This document shows, piece by piece, positions 9,638 to 21,251 of a DNA stretch of 64,000 nt (positions are counted from its first letter, which is position 1; each line of letters opens with the position of its first letter). A model generated the notes under the pieces. The model was not told the origin of the DNA and did no database searches. It saw nothing but the letters and a program-made list of their open reading frames with translations. Source of the DNA: Niebla homalea (lineage: Eukaryota > Ascomycota > Lecanoromycetes > Lecanorales > Ramalinaceae); contig JAHGAU010000009.1 in NCBI GenBank assembly GCA_019925105.1, positions 682,001 to 746,000 of the forward strand, given 5' to 3'. A program made the translations under genes and the position numbers.

Positions 9638-11591
9638 TCAATTCCCTTCCTGATGTACGGGGCAAGCTCCCGGTCCTTTGGTGTCCCACCATTGCCGAAT
9701 GCACTGTCGATGGAACTTGCACAAGCATTCCAGCCGTCCCATCTCATCGCCAACAGAAAACTCTTCGAAGCATATCACACACTCCGCCTCCCCTTCCCCG
9801 TTCTCTCCTACACAATCCTTTTCAGTTGCGTTGTAGATGACCATGCCTGTGGTTCTCCTTCTTTGCCGGACCAATGATGGAGAAGTACCACTTGGTGCAT
9901 CTAGCGATTCACGCCGAGGCTGGATTGCAAAGGACAGCGATCTTCCTGAAACTTGCGAAGTGGTGCTGGCACTCGCGCCCACAGGTGCCTCGCTTGCTGC
10001 TGATCCAGGCGGATGTGAAGCATGACGTGTTGATGATGAGAAATGCGAGTCAATACATTCGGTCACATGCGTTTCTCTCGCTGTCTCCGATCCTTCAGGC
10101 CCTTTGGCTGGTAGAGCGTTATGACAGATTGGGCACTCATCCTCTTCGTTCAGCTGCGGCCGCGGGGTTGGTGGTGGTGCTCGTCTCGCCGGGGGTTGTA
10201 GTTCGGGTATGTGAAAGGTTCGAGATGTAGTGGGAACACGTCCGACAGACGCATGATGCCGGTGGTGGTGGGATGCATCGCGTTGGAGGAGTCCCTCAAG
10301 ATAGCGCTAGAGTCAGGTCAGGCATGATGCTGAAACGGAGGAATTCTAGGCGACTTACCTGCTGACTTGCTTGATCAGGTGCAGAGCCGTACGCTGTAGG
10401 CATCTGCGGTGGTGGCATCGCCTGAGCTGATGATCGCGCCGTCTGACTGACCGAATGTGAAATGGAGGGTCCAAACGGGCTGGGTTCTGTTCTAAAAATC
10501 TCCCTTCGATCTGGGTTGTGACTTAGGCTTGGAAATTGCGATCTACTCGTCAAAGCTGGTAGAGTCTCAAGGGCTTGCCACCCCTGGGCGCCAGAAATGC
10601 GCTCCTCACTCTGCCGGGCGGACCCTGAAGCGTTCCTTTGAGGATAGGATCGTTGATTCGGTACATAAGGGTGCATGTGTGGCAATGGGTTCGGGTCGGG
10701 TACGCAAGGGTTGCATAATCGCACTTCCTGTCCTCCTCCCAAAGCTGGATCGATCCGGTAGTCTGAGCTGATTGGTCTTTGACTTGCTTGAGGCTGCTGA
10801 TCGTCGTCCCCTGTCAGATCAACGACTTCGATACCATTGCGCTTCTTGATTTCAGGACTGAGTGCAATTGCGTCAGGCGGATGAACGATGAACTGTCTAG
10901 GAATGGTGATGCGATGGGGCGAGCAGTTTGCACATACGACACGACCACATTTTCTACAATGGTGTTTCCGGTACCAAAATGTGAAGGTTGTACCGCATAT
11001 CGGGCAATTCGAAATCTCTTCGTCGGGCTGCCAGACTGGTAGTTTGATCTCTTGATGCCCACGACTCTGTGTGTTGGCCGCATGTGAGGTTGGCGAACGG
11101 TCAGAAGATGCGGCATCTGCGGTGCCCTCCAGCGGCCCAAAGGGCAAGTGGCTGTTGAAAGGACGGCCTGCATCCTGCCTAGATGGTGGGAAGCCCCGAT
11201 GCATACCAAGCTCGCCCGAATAGCGTCTCCTGGCCTGCCCGTCCATGTGCTCTGAAAGCCTTCGTCTGCGATCCTCGACCATCATCGCCCTCCTACGTGC
11301 AAGCATATCGTAATGTTCTTGACCTTGATCCACCACTTCGGGAGAACGGTTTAGAAGCTCCATCGAAGCAGCGGCATCGAATCCCGAACCCTGCCTGTGC
11401 CTGGGAGGCGCTCTCATCCCGTTGGCAATAAGGCCGCTATCGCTATGTCCTCTTCTCTCCAGATTCTCACCTCGCCGGTGGCTTGACCCGTTTTGCCCTC
11501 TAGCTGTAGAGACGAAGCTGTCCCCATAGCCGCCGTGATGTTGGCCGCGAGTCGGACTTCTTAGGCTTTGGGGTCGTTGGGGTGGCGCCAT
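9638..11591 (-). CDS. FYVE and RING domain ubiquitin ligase, Pib1-like
   Basis: Two exons (11591..10359, 10306..9638; 52-nt intron, GTAAGT...CTAG) encode 633 aa. The frame is open to 11732 but starts there with TTG, so the ATG at 11591 (MAPPQRP) is preferred. Residues 1-180 are disordered and Arg-rich. A FYVE-type zinc finger spans about 185-298: CPICGTTFTFW, the PI3P-binding RKHHCRKCG and CANCSPHRI, with the last Cys pair (VRLCNPC) displaced by an insert of about 60 residues holding IEVVDLTGDDD. A second zinc-binding block CPIC...HVTECIDSH lies near 469-499, and a C-terminal RING (CVICFEEF, CLCKFHRQC, CPVH) at 587-630. Yeast Pib1 combines the same domains and works on endosomal and vacuolar membranes, so an endosomal E3 role is inferred. 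Confidence 0.9.
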
Positions 11592-12529
11592 GGCGTAATC
11601 AGAGTCCAATCGAGGTCTCTTCGAAGGGGGCTCTGCAGCACCTCTGATTTTGCTGGAGGCCCGATGGCTATCCCTGAGATCCAGATTCCTTGATTTCTCA
11701 GTACAGTCTAGCTCGTTGGAGCAGACTGTCAAGTTGTGGAGGTCTTCAGGTGTTGCATCAGGTTCTCATGGATAAGGGTACAGATGTTGTGGTGAATGTT
11801 TTGATACGAAGATTCCCAATTCAACCTCATAGCATATGCCTATCCATCATGTGACTTTAATGATAGAGGCCAACGAAAGATGGAGAATATGTTTGTGCAG
11901 AGTAAGGGACTTCAGGCTGAAGCTGTAGACAGACTTGCCAGAATTTGTACTGCTGATCGTCAGCCACAAGGAGTGTATAAGCCTTGACCAGGGGTTTCCA
12001 TCAATCGTCTGTATGTATGCATGGCTCGTTGAGTGGCCAAAGCTCCAAAAAATGTTGTGGTAATGCACACGCCTGAGAGAGATGCGACGGTTCTATGTGG
12101 TAATCGGTAAAGTATCAACATGATGGCACGTGAGCCCACGCCTTCATACCTTAATCACGACGGCATCACTTACACAGGATCAATTAGGGCCGGTCATTTT
12201 TGACTCGACATTAAATGGACAAGTAGTGGATGCGATAACGTATTCATCATTGCATCCGACTATTTTTATCTGTCGATTACGCTGTAGATACTTTTATACT
12301 CAAAGCTATGGTACACATTTCGTCCCTATATCCCTAGACTCCTCCTTGCTGCGATATGCTGGCTTTGCCCTTTGCCACAGCCATGCCCGCCCTCGAACTC
12401 CAGTATTTCAAGACACCAGCCATTAAGCAGGACTAATCCTTATATAACAAAAACGCCGTTAGCAAATGCAGCCGCTCATATGTGCCAAGAAGGTCTTTTA
12501 AAAAGGGTTTGGAAGAGAAATCGTATGTC
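11592..12529. other. intergenic
   Basis: This holds the upstream region of the FYVE/RING gene and the 3' UTR of the TRP-like gene. It is comparatively AT-rich, with only short open frames and no repeat or RNA gene that I can see. The Pib1-like gene could have an untranslated first exon here. Confidence 0.4.
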
Positions 12530-15500
12530 TCATGAAGCTTGGCCTATGTTTGATAGGTTTGCTTTCCGGGAGGGATCATCCACCAGTTCTGCGCTGGACT
12601 CTTGGAGGGAAGCGCCACCGCTGTGTATATGGTCACTTGCTCGGTGTTGTTGGACATATCCGATGCTTGTCGGCCGTTCCAACTGGAAATCATGCACACC
12701 CAGGACCGATGAGGAATGCCTCGCGTGTCCCCCGCCATAGCCCATGTCTTCGGGACCCGAGGATGGATAGATACTGGAGCTGAATGAGCTTCCGCCGGCC
12801 GATAGGTGCGTGCCATGTGATGCGGACTTCTTGTGAGATGCAAAAGGCAATCTGGTATCATCAATATGCACGGCCTGTACACTGTCTCGGGGACCATCAG
12901 TATCGTACACATGAATCGTCTGCCTTGGAGTTGACGTCTGTGATTGAGGAATGGTCGAAAGTCTCCCGCCGACCTTGCTGAGGTCCGTAGAGGAATCTCG
13001 TCTGGAGCTCTTACGAGGCACTGTCGGTGGCCTGGTGCTCGTCCGTGTGCTCTGGCGAGTTGGTCCTGAACTTGCTTTCGAACCGACCCGACTGGGTAGC
13101 TCAATACCCCCCGCACTCTCAATGGTTGGCAATGACGGTGGCAAGGGATCTATTTGACTCTCCCGCTTGGCTACCCACTCTTCATCTTCCTCCGACACAG
13201 AGCCTTCGTGACTACTGTCGTCATCGCTGTTTAGCGGGCTCGGACCTCCTTCCTCTTCTTCTGGGAGATGCCTTGTACCAGCACCAATTGCATCGCCTTC
13301 GTCACTCAGAGCAAGATCCCGGCTTCTCTCCGGTTGCTCAACCTGAGGGTCATCAGTATATGGACCTTCTTCGACCGAAAGACCAGCGCCTGATGGCGTA
13401 CGCCGATCCGTCGGAGGCGCGCGCGAGCTTCGAACTACCTCAAAGCCTTTGCCCTTCTCTTTTGTCTTCCCACCGAACAGATTCTTGATCCATCCTGAAG
13501 CAGAGGAAACGGGCCCAGTGGGATCGGCCGGTCCGGTCTTGAGTCGTCTCGTAGGCTGATTCGACAAAGCTGGCCCTCTAACCCCGTAATAAAAGTCAAC
13601 TTCTCTGGTAGCATAGTCGGTCTTGGACTGGCGAGGATCCTCAGCATCCGAGTCTGATCGATCACGGGTGCCGCCCAGATTCCCTGGCGTTGGTGTACCT
13701 CGCCGCGATATCATGACTCCCTCAGGCGGATTCGGAGAAGCCTCTAAGTCCGGACTGTGATGACTCCAACGTTTGTTTGCCCATTCCGCACTGCTATAGG
13801 AGTTCCTGTTCTGGATTGGAGGAGATGCAGCTTCCATTGTCATTCTTCTGGGCCTGGGAGGTCGGTAGTAAGGATCAGCGGTCTCTGCATTGCGAAGGTT
13901 CACAATGCCTCCAGTTCCCGAGTGACCTCCTATCTGAGATCCACCAGGCACGTATGAGAATGCGCTCGCTCTGCCGGATGTTGGAGTGTCACCTGCACCT
14001 CCTGCACTGACAGATTCGAGTCCTAGGCTTTGGCGAGGATCGCCACCTTGCCGACTTAGTAGTATGGCTGAACTGGCTGATATGCTTCTTGACCGTCCTC
14101 CATTCCATTGCAAAGACTTTTGGTCTCCGTCATGATTTAGCATTGCAGCATCGGATGCCACGCTTTGCCTCTCTCGACCTGGTCGTCTTGGATTCCTACG
14201 TGAGAGTTGACGCATGCCGAAGACACGGACAAGTCCACCTCTACTGGCGGTGCCACCTTCACCACCAGCGCCAGCGAGCCTCGCCAAAACTTCGATGAGA
14301 GTTTGACACGCGTTCAAGAAGAAGCCAAACACGAGAACAATTGCATGTAGGAGAAGTATAATGTATCCAATCCAGCCCCTCGGTGCGTCCTTAACATTGA
14401 GGGATGGTACAAACGCGACGCTGAGTAGTATCGTGACTAGTCTGACGACGGCAAATCCCGTATGGAATGCATTCATGGAGGTTGGCGAATGAAATGGCCG
14501 AAAGGCATTCAGGGTGAGAATCGTAATCACCTCACAAATGGCTAATAACACCACCTGGGCTATGCCTGAAGGTTGGACTGCTCCAATCGCGATCCCGCGA
14601 ATGAAGGTCAACATGACTGGAACCAACGCAAAGGTTGCTGCATTATCCGAATAGGTATTGTAAAGAGGGCCATAAAGCAGTACTGTTGGTAAGTCGTCGA
14701 ATAGATAGGATCGAGGTCGCGTCGACGCAATGAGCCACAGTAGGTAGCCAGTGAAGAAAACCAGAAGGACTATGACCACGGCGGCCACAGCAACCACAGA
14801 GTGCGGTGAGTCTCCAGCTATGACAAGTTGATAGCAGGACAGGGCTACAACAGGGAGTAAGAAATAATTGAAGACGATTCTGATCGCGTTTCCAGCGCTG
14901 AATGGTAGGTTCTTCTGCCGCAGATCTTCTTGCTGAGTGTTCGACAGAGACCGGTAGGCCCATCGAGCGGTAAATCCGATTTGGACCAACACAATAATTG
15001 CCGCGATGATTACCAGGAGCCAAATCATCATCCCTGCCCACATGTCCCGGTCATCGGTCATGCCGACGAGTTGACTCATTCTGTCAAGGCCATAAGAGGC
15101 ATTGGCGACATAAATACCGTCGACCACCCCTCTAAAGCCATTACCATGGGAAACAAAGCTTTCGTTAAACATGAGCGCAGACCAGCTCACTTGACTGACC
15201 GCAGGCTGGAAAAACCCGGGATAATTTAGGCTGAGGGAGCCTGCAAGGACGACGAATTGCATGTACTGGAGACAGTCACCAAACCCGGGTGTGACCAATC
15301 TCAAGAGATCATCATCTCTGCCATAATTGCTGGTGAATCGAAAAATGTCTGTTGAGCCCCAAGGACTGAATATTGCCGCAGAGGCAGTGGCAATTGCGAC
15401 AAGGATTAGTATCACAAGAGGAACGTAGGTCAGAGTGTCACTTAGTGGCTTCCCGAAGTCAGGGGTCACACTAGCTTGTACGCAAGCCAGAATTGCAGGC

Positions 15501-16108
15501 GGTGAATCCCCAGATTTCAGATTCATCACAGTGTTGATAGAGGTAAAAGCGTAGCTAGAGTAAAGATCATGAGCTACACTCATCGCGTTCAATTGGGTTG
15601 TATTTTGATTGTGGCCGCCAGTACCAGAGAATGGAGTCAAATCATCAGAGTCGCCCGTGAAATCAAAAATTGGAGCCCATGGACACGGCGTGATGGCTGA
15701 GGTGTTGCAGAACCTTACGTCTTTGGGGCTGTATGGGGTGTAATCCACAACATCAAATCTGGTCGAGAATGTTGTGTATAACTTGCCAGTTGGCGGGAGG
15801 TCTGGAATTTTGCCAACAGTCACGTTAGGGTCATTCCATGCTGGATCTGTGGGCGGCGGAGCGAGTCCCTGGCCCACGTATGCAATGCCCGTGACATTGC
15901 CGTAGACAGTGATTTTTAGATTGTGGCTTGGATCTGTTGAGTTGAAGGCAGCCCAGACGAAGAGTGGTACGAATTGTAAGAGAGGAGGATCCGAATTGAC
16001 GGTATTGGGGCTCAAACAGTTGTCGAAGGGGATGAAATGCGCCGAAACCGTACCGAGGAAAAGCACGAGCGACGTAATGATGGCCAAGGAAGTACTCCGG
16101 TGTGACAT
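12530..16108 (-). CDS. TRP-like ion channel / ML-like domain membrane protein (Flc/Pkd2 family)
   Basis: A single exon of 1192 aa. The frame is open for a further 106 codons upstream, but the ATG at 16108 begins a standard signal peptide (MSHRSTSLAIITSLVLFLG) and is preferred. After cleavage comes a lumenal ML-like lipid-binding domain with paired Cys residues and N-glycosylation sequons (NVTG, NSTD). About nine membrane segments follow, roughly residues 230-640, including a stretch resembling the Pfam TRP region. The C-terminal half (about 650-1192) is a Ser/Pro/Asp-rich cytoplasmic tail with no fold in sight. Relatives include the yeast flavin-carrier Flc proteins and fission yeast Pkd2/Trp663, linked to calcium homeostasis, membrane tension and cell-wall integrity. 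The tail is longer than in those relatives and is a likely target of kinases. Confidence 0.85.
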   Translation of the reverse strand: MSHRSTSLAIITSLVLFLGTVSAHFIPFDNCLSPNTVNSDPPLLQFVPLFVWAAFNSTDPSHNLKITVYGNVTGIAYVGQGLAPPPTDPAWNDPNVTVGKIPDLPPTGKLYTTFSTRFDVVDYTPYSPKDVRFCNTSAITPCPWAPIFDFTGDSDDLTPFSGTGGHNQNTTQLNAMSVAHDLYSSYAFTSINTVMNLKSGDSPPAILACVQASVTPDFGKPLSDTLTYVPLVILILVAIATASAAIFSPWGSTDIFRFTSNYGRDDDLLRLVTPGFGDCLQYMQFVVLAGSLSLNYPGFFQPAVSQVSWSALMFNESFVSHGNGFRGVVDGIYVANASYGLDRMSQLVGMTDDRDMWAGMMIWLLVIIAAIIVLVQIGFTARWAYRSLSNTQQEDLRQKNLPFSAGNAIRIVFNYFLLPVVALSCYQLVIAGDSPHSVVAVAAVVIVLLVFFTGYLLWLIASTRPRSYLFDDLPTVLLYGPLYNTYSDNAATFALVPVMLTFIRGIAIGAVQPSGIAQVVLLAICEVITILTLNAFRPFHSPTSMNAFHTGFAVVRLVTILLSVAFVPSLNVKDAPRGWIGYIILLLHAIVLVFGFFLNACQTLIEVLARLAGAGGEGGTASRGGLVRVFGMRQLSRRNPRRPGRERQSVASDAAMLNHDGDQKSLQWNGGRSRSISASSAILLSRQGGDPRQSLGLESVSAGGAGDTPTSGRASAFSYVPGGSQIGGHSGTGGIVNLRNAETADPYYRPPRPRRMTMEAASPPIQNRNSYSSAEWANKRWSHHSPDLEASPNPPEGVMISRRGTPTPGNLGGTRDRSDSDAEDPRQSKTDYATREVDFYYGVRGPALSNQPTRRLKTGPADPTGPVSSASGWIKNLFGGKTKEKGKGFEVVRSSRAPPTDRRTPSGAGLSVEEGPYTDDPQVEQPERSRDLALSDEGDAIGAGTRHLPEEEEGGPSPLNSDDDSSHEGSVSEEDEEWVAKRESQIDPLPPSLPTIESAGGIELPSRVGSKASSGPTRQSTRTSTRPPTVPRKSSRRDSSTDLSKVGGRLSTIPQSQTSTPRQTIHVYDTDGPRDSVQAVHIDDTRLPFASHKKSASHGTHLSAGGSSFSSSIYPSSGPEDMGYGGGHARHSSSVLGVHDFQLERPTSIGYVQQHRASDHIHSGGASLQESSAELVDDPSRKANLSNIGQAS

Positions 16109-17442
16109 TCTTGTGACGGACAATGTCGGAGGTGGGTATGCGATCTTTATTGCTCCCAAAGCAGAGTCTTGTCTCCTCGATTCATGGCTGCTGTAGCAAG
16201 GCTCCATTCTTTCAGAGTCCAAAGAGCGGGCCTCCATGCCTTCCACATGATCCGGAGGCGATGTGCCCACACCAGGCCAATCAACCCTGGAGCTCATCTC
16301 CCCATCTCTGCGTGTTTTCGAATACCCTGGTCCCACTCTGAATACTAAGGTCGATTGGGATCGTTTGTCAATAGGAGCAATGAGCCTGTAGAAAATCCTG
16401 TTGTGATGTTGCCAGAAATGAGGCAACGCTGGAAGGGCGCAGGCAGAGAAGTCTGAATACGAAGCCTGGAAGAAGTAGAATCGCCACTGCTAATCGCGTG
16501 AGGACAGTATGAGGGATAACGAGTGTCGTGCGGAAGCAGCTATCCGCTCACCTGAGCCATTAGAAGAGACGTCGTTGAGGCCGAATAATCTTCGTCACCG
16601 TCGTTGCTCAAATCGGCTGTGAGACTGTTGCGCTAGTGCTGAAAAGGCTTGGCTTCATTCTGCCAAAATCCAAAATTGACATACTATTCCACTTACTTCC
16701 GTCACGACATCAATAGATCAGGAACAATATTAAGACCAATGTGTGATCTCGGTTGTTAATTCAGTAGTGAGAACCAAGCGAACTGGCTATGATGTGCTGC
16801 TGCAAGGCTATTTTCGCAAACCTTGTGGAAAGCTGCACAGGTGCTACATCGATGAATTGAATGGCTGCTGATAGCTGCGTGCTCGAATGTACACTGCTTG
16901 AATTCTAGCTCCTGCATACTCAGCGTAACCTCACCAAGAGCTTGGTGATACTCCACAAGACACGCAAAGAAGACTGTTCGAAAGACGCTCAGCAGTCTCG
17001 AATCTGAGATGCCTCTGAATTGCTAATTACACTACCGGCAGCCCCGTGTTTTCGTTTCGTGCTGTTGAGATATCTCCTTGAATTCTTGATACTGTAGCGT
17101 GCGAGTTCTGATCCCAAAAATAGAAAAAGGTCCCGACAGTCTATTCTACTCCACAAAACGCCAGCAGATAAAAGCTTGGCATGCCGCCAAAGCCCGTTAG
17201 ATTTTATCCCTGTGCTGATCGTCCCCCAAAGTCCAGCCCCGCCCGGCGTAATCAGTGAGGTTCGCGTGCCACACGAGATTGCCCCAACAGCACGAGAGGA
17301 AAGAACAGGATGTAATTCCGTAGCACTCAGGAAATGTCTCCAGCTGCTTGCTCAAAATGCATGCGCCTCCCTCGCCCTTACGTCGCGACAACTTCCATGT
17401 ACTACGATTGCGCCCTGCGATACCCTCAATAGGCATGTCATC
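16109..17442. other. long divergent intergenic region
   Basis: This 1.3-kb gap lies between the TRP-like gene (minus) and the large conserved gene (plus) and should carry both promoters. Open frames run into it from both sides (16426..16109 minus, 17176..17442 plus). Neither begins with a convincing coding segment; both look like extensions of real frames. No repeat found. Confidence 0.4.
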
Positions 17443-20400
17443 ATGTTTCCAACAGTTGGTGTACCAGAAGCCGCTCCCAATGAAGCCAAGCCCTTGAGGC
17501 TAAACAAGTGGAAGGACAGGCTTTTCAACGCAGATGGAGTATTTGGCAAAGAGGTCGGTGATCGGGAAAGCGATGAAAAAGATGTAGCACAATTCCTGGG
17601 CAACAGCTCGGGGCAGGGGGCCAGGCCGCCGCCTTCGAGTCATGTACCGCGACTTCAGACGGATAGATTGGATCACTGGGCCTCCAAGCCCAGATCAAGC
17701 TCACCCCCACCACCAGGCAACATCTATCATCAAGCGAGGCCCCGACAGAATAAGGGCCTTCGCGTCGCTTTCGTTGCCAACCCACCAGAGATCATAGGCG
17801 AAGGTGGCGATGAAGCTGATACACCGGCTATCTTCGTCTCGGAGAACAAGACAGTGCCCGCAGATACCCTCTCCGAAAGGCCGCCGCGGCTACATAGAAG
17901 ACCTACTGACAACGTCGCGTTGCCCCTCCATGACGAAGATCCCGACAATGACACCAAAGAAGCTCAACCTATCTCAGCGGTGCCCCAATTATCGCTGGGA
18001 GATTTCAAGCAATCGCCTTCATCACTCGAGGATCCAAATGCTCTTCAACCAGCCATGTCCGACGAGCGTTCCCCTGTCAGCCCCATATCTTCAACATCTG
18101 AGGATTCTACGTTCAGCCCAGATGTTGAATCTGAGCCTTTAATTCAACTAAAAGCGTCTTCAAGCTCTCTTGAACCAGCCCAACTTACAGCTGGTGGGAA
18201 TTCTTTGACTCCTCGTGTTTCTCCTGAGCCATCTTCTCAGAGATCCGCCCGCGTTTCCCCTGAGCCATCTTCTCAAAGACCTGGAGTTGACGATGCCCAC
18301 TTGAGCACTCAATTATCAGGACCTCAAGATCAGAGCTACTTGGCGAGAAAACCGCTGCCCTCAGCTCCAAACACCAACCTTACGGACGTTTCCCGTCAAC
18401 CTCACGCAGAACCAAAGGGCATTTCCCTTCGTCACATCGCCAAAGGAATTGGTATCGATGCGCTTGAGGACTTTAGTGCCCGAGTTGCACGGTTCAACAG
18501 CATCTTCGGGTTAGGTGTTGCCGTGAACCAAGATATATCGGAAATCTCCTTCAAAACATGGATTCGTACAGCTGCGTGGTGGTTTCTGCGCGGCCGGGCC
18601 GAGCTTGAATCGGCAGTCAGAAATGCTTGTAAACGACCCGCTCACGGAATTTCTCAGGGACTTACGTACCTACCCACCGAGCTCAAGCAGGCGTATGTTG
18701 ATTTGGGGAAAGCATCATGGATAGTCAAAGAGATCACTCCCAAACATCCAGAAATCCAAAAATATGGTTCTGCAAGTATGCTCTCTATGGTAGCAATCAT
18801 CCATCATTTTGGCCAGCAGGAGCTTGCAGGCTTGGCTCAGGCCCATGTTGATATCGTTGCCAATATGCGTGCACTGACGATTTCAATGAAGAGGAATGAC
18901 AGAATGCCTCCGGATGAGATCGAGGTCGAGGAGTCCGATATGCGCGTTCTTCTCGACAATTTTGAGGTACCCGTGGAAGTAGCCAACGGCTTTTCTCCAC
19001 ATTTGAGCGAGCTCAAGGACAACAATTATGAATTGACGATGCCTCTCGGAGACACCCCTAGATACTTCACTTACTGCAGGTTGTTTGGTACGGGAACGAT
19101 CTTGTCCCGCGACGGGTCCCAGCAAACGATGACTGCACCCTGTATCATGACTTTAGTACGAGGCAAACAAGCACTCGATCTCACTGCTTCACTTTCAAAC
19201 CAAGGGGGTAGCTTTGGTATCAAGATCCAAAGTGCAAAGGAGAGGCCCTGGCATCTGACATGGAAAGAGGTGAAATGGATCACTCCCACTAACTCCATTC
19301 GTATATTTATTTCTGGAGCTATCGAGTTTTCTATTGCTTTCTCCGAAACAGATTACAAGAGCCTTTGGAACATCTGCGATTACACACGGAAAGTGCAAAA
19401 AGACTTTCAGGGCCGCAAGGGTGAGGAGGTTGTGTTCGAGGCTGAGGTCCATGATTTTCAATGCATTCAAACCGGCCGTCATCCAAGTTCCTTTCCTCAA
19501 GACCCCATCAGTGGGTGTGTCATGAGATTATTCAGTAAAAGCAAGGCATTTGTGGACGGAAGTGGGCGGATAATGGCAGGCTATCGTCTCATGAGCAGAA
19601 CGCCGCCAGGTGTCAAAGCACTAAGTAGCATTTCGCAAGAATATGGCGATGATCTACCTACTCTTTTTGGCTTCAGCAGGCGGGAAGAGAGGCCAAGGCT
19701 AGGCGTACGAGTACTTGGCTCTGCGACATTTGTGTTAGGATTCCACAGCTGGGATGATCTGGATGGTTTCTACAACATCTTTACACAACGGCAAGCATTA
19801 GGCTACGAAGAACGATCCGAGTCCCTACCATTGCAATCTCTCAGAATCGCAACGGACGATCAGACGTTGGGGGAAAGGTCCCAACACCTAACTCATGTTC
19901 GATGGCAGAACGTCAAGGTATTGACGCCCAAAGCCGGAGCTTTGTTCACAGAGTCATCCGAAGAGAAGATGCAGAGTCTCCGCATCGTAGCCGAGTGTGA
20001 TGCTGGAATTCTGACAGACCGTCTGAATCTAGGTACAGTAGAGTTTGCATTCGATATCTCGATCATGCTGACGTTTGCAGCAACCGGAGACCTCCAAATT
20101 GCTTTGGGGGTGGACAACTGCAACGAAATCCGCCTTCTCCGGCCGCCGCAACGGAATTTGTTCGTATCCCTGACTGATTTCGAGCTGAGTGAGGATGCCA
20201 TCAATTCATGGCGTGGGATGCTATGGGCAGCAGGCAGATCTACGGTTGTCAAAAGCTTCCACTTTCGATCACTCCCTGGTAGGGCCCGCCCGACAAATAT
20301 CTGCAAGAATGGTAAATTGACAGCATTGCAGATCTACATGCATTCCAGAGTCTAGTCACAGGCTTCCAAATAAGATATGAAGGGTGAGTTACTTGCTTGA

Positions 20401-20913
20401 CCTCGTACAAAAACGCAAGAGCTGAGTTATGCCTGTCCAGCGTCGCCACGCATGTTGCAATATCCCGCAGAAGGAAAGGTGTGCCCTTATCGAAACGCTG
20501 GGAAGCAGACTTCGCCCGCATCCAGATCATCAAGCGTGACAAGACGATTCAGCTACTTGCCTTCTTCAGGGACTTTAGCCATGGTAGCTGCATGAACTTC
20601 GAGCTCCGGGTGATGGATGCATTCGAGACGTTGGAGAAGGGCGGCCAATTCTGCCTTCGAATGGTCGACGCTAAGTTCGCTCTGCCGAAGACTCAAGGAG
20701 ACAGCACCAAGGACTTTGTGTGCCTTGATCTGCCCGAGTACCCCAGCGAGCATGCTGACATCCTCGTCGGGTTCCATGACGAGAGTGGTGAGTCTACGAA
20801 CGCCCTTGCTGACATTTCAAGCTGACCTCTTGTGTACAGAACGGAACAGATTTGCGGCTCAACTTCCAGCAGAAGTAAGGAGAGCATCGAGGAGGGGATC
20901 GCTTAAGCGATGA
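17443..20913 (+). CDS. large conserved fungal protein of unknown function
   Basis: Four exons (17443..20278, 20332..20383, 20441..20787, 20840..20913) encode 1102 aa. Introns are 53, 57 and 52 nt with donors GTAGGG, GTGAGT and GTGAGT. The ATG at 17443 (MFPTVGVP, then KPLRLNKWKDRLF) is chosen over an earlier open frame without a supported start. Residues 1-330 are disordered. They include a 12-residue direct repeat, RVSPEPSSQR(S/P). From about 410 onward the protein looks folded and carries blocks that I recall from uncharacterised proteins across filamentous fungi: DLHAFQSLVTGFQIRYEG, AISRRRKGVPLSKRWEA, QLLAFFRDFSHGSCMNFEL and DAKFALP. The exon joins restore these blocks without a break. There is no signal peptide or membrane segment and no catalytic motif I recognise. 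Confidence 0.8.
18214..18285 (+). repeat. 36-bp direct repeat inside the large conserved gene
   Basis: A 36-bp unit beginning CGTGTTTCTCCTGAGCC at 18214 recurs at 18250 with two third-position changes in the first half. It encodes RVSPEPSSQRSA twice in the disordered N-terminal region. The silent differences suggest the duplication is not brand new. Confidence 0.75.
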
Positions 20914-21251
20914 GCGACTTGTGACCACGTCAGCTTCACCAAACGCAATGGAGCTACTCAATGCTTTGGGAGTAAGGACTCGTGTAGAGTGGGAAGCCAC
21001 CCTACCCACGACGTTCCATATGAATTTGTGCCTGACGAGGATCTGATACCGCCACATTCTCCGGGATCGGCCCACTCAACTACCATAAGTATCAACTCAA
21101 GCCCCCTTTCCCGCCCCACCCCGCCTTTCCCCACCCCACCTTGACTTTGGTCCATCATATCGCATCCTGCGTGTGGACACTGCTTGAGAAGGGAATGTTG
21201 AACACACATTTTCGTTGCTGAACAGCAACCTGACCCGCGAGTTTGACGATC
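20914..21251. promoter_or_regulatory. short intergenic region with pyrimidine-rich tract
   Basis: A gap of 338 bp separates two plus-strand genes. At about 21090-21146 the plus strand is almost purely C/T with short A interruptions (CCCCTTTCCCGCCCC and similar). CT-rich tracts just upstream of start codons are common in fungal promoters, so this is probably the core promoter of the PLP-enzyme gene. Confidence 0.4.

Noticed and set aside
20299..20331. A 20-nt intron (GTAAAT...TTGCAG, 20312-20331) to bring the large conserved gene into frame
   Set aside because: Too short to be spliced. A 53-nt intron with the same acceptor and donor GTAGGG at 20279 has the same frame effect and a normal size.
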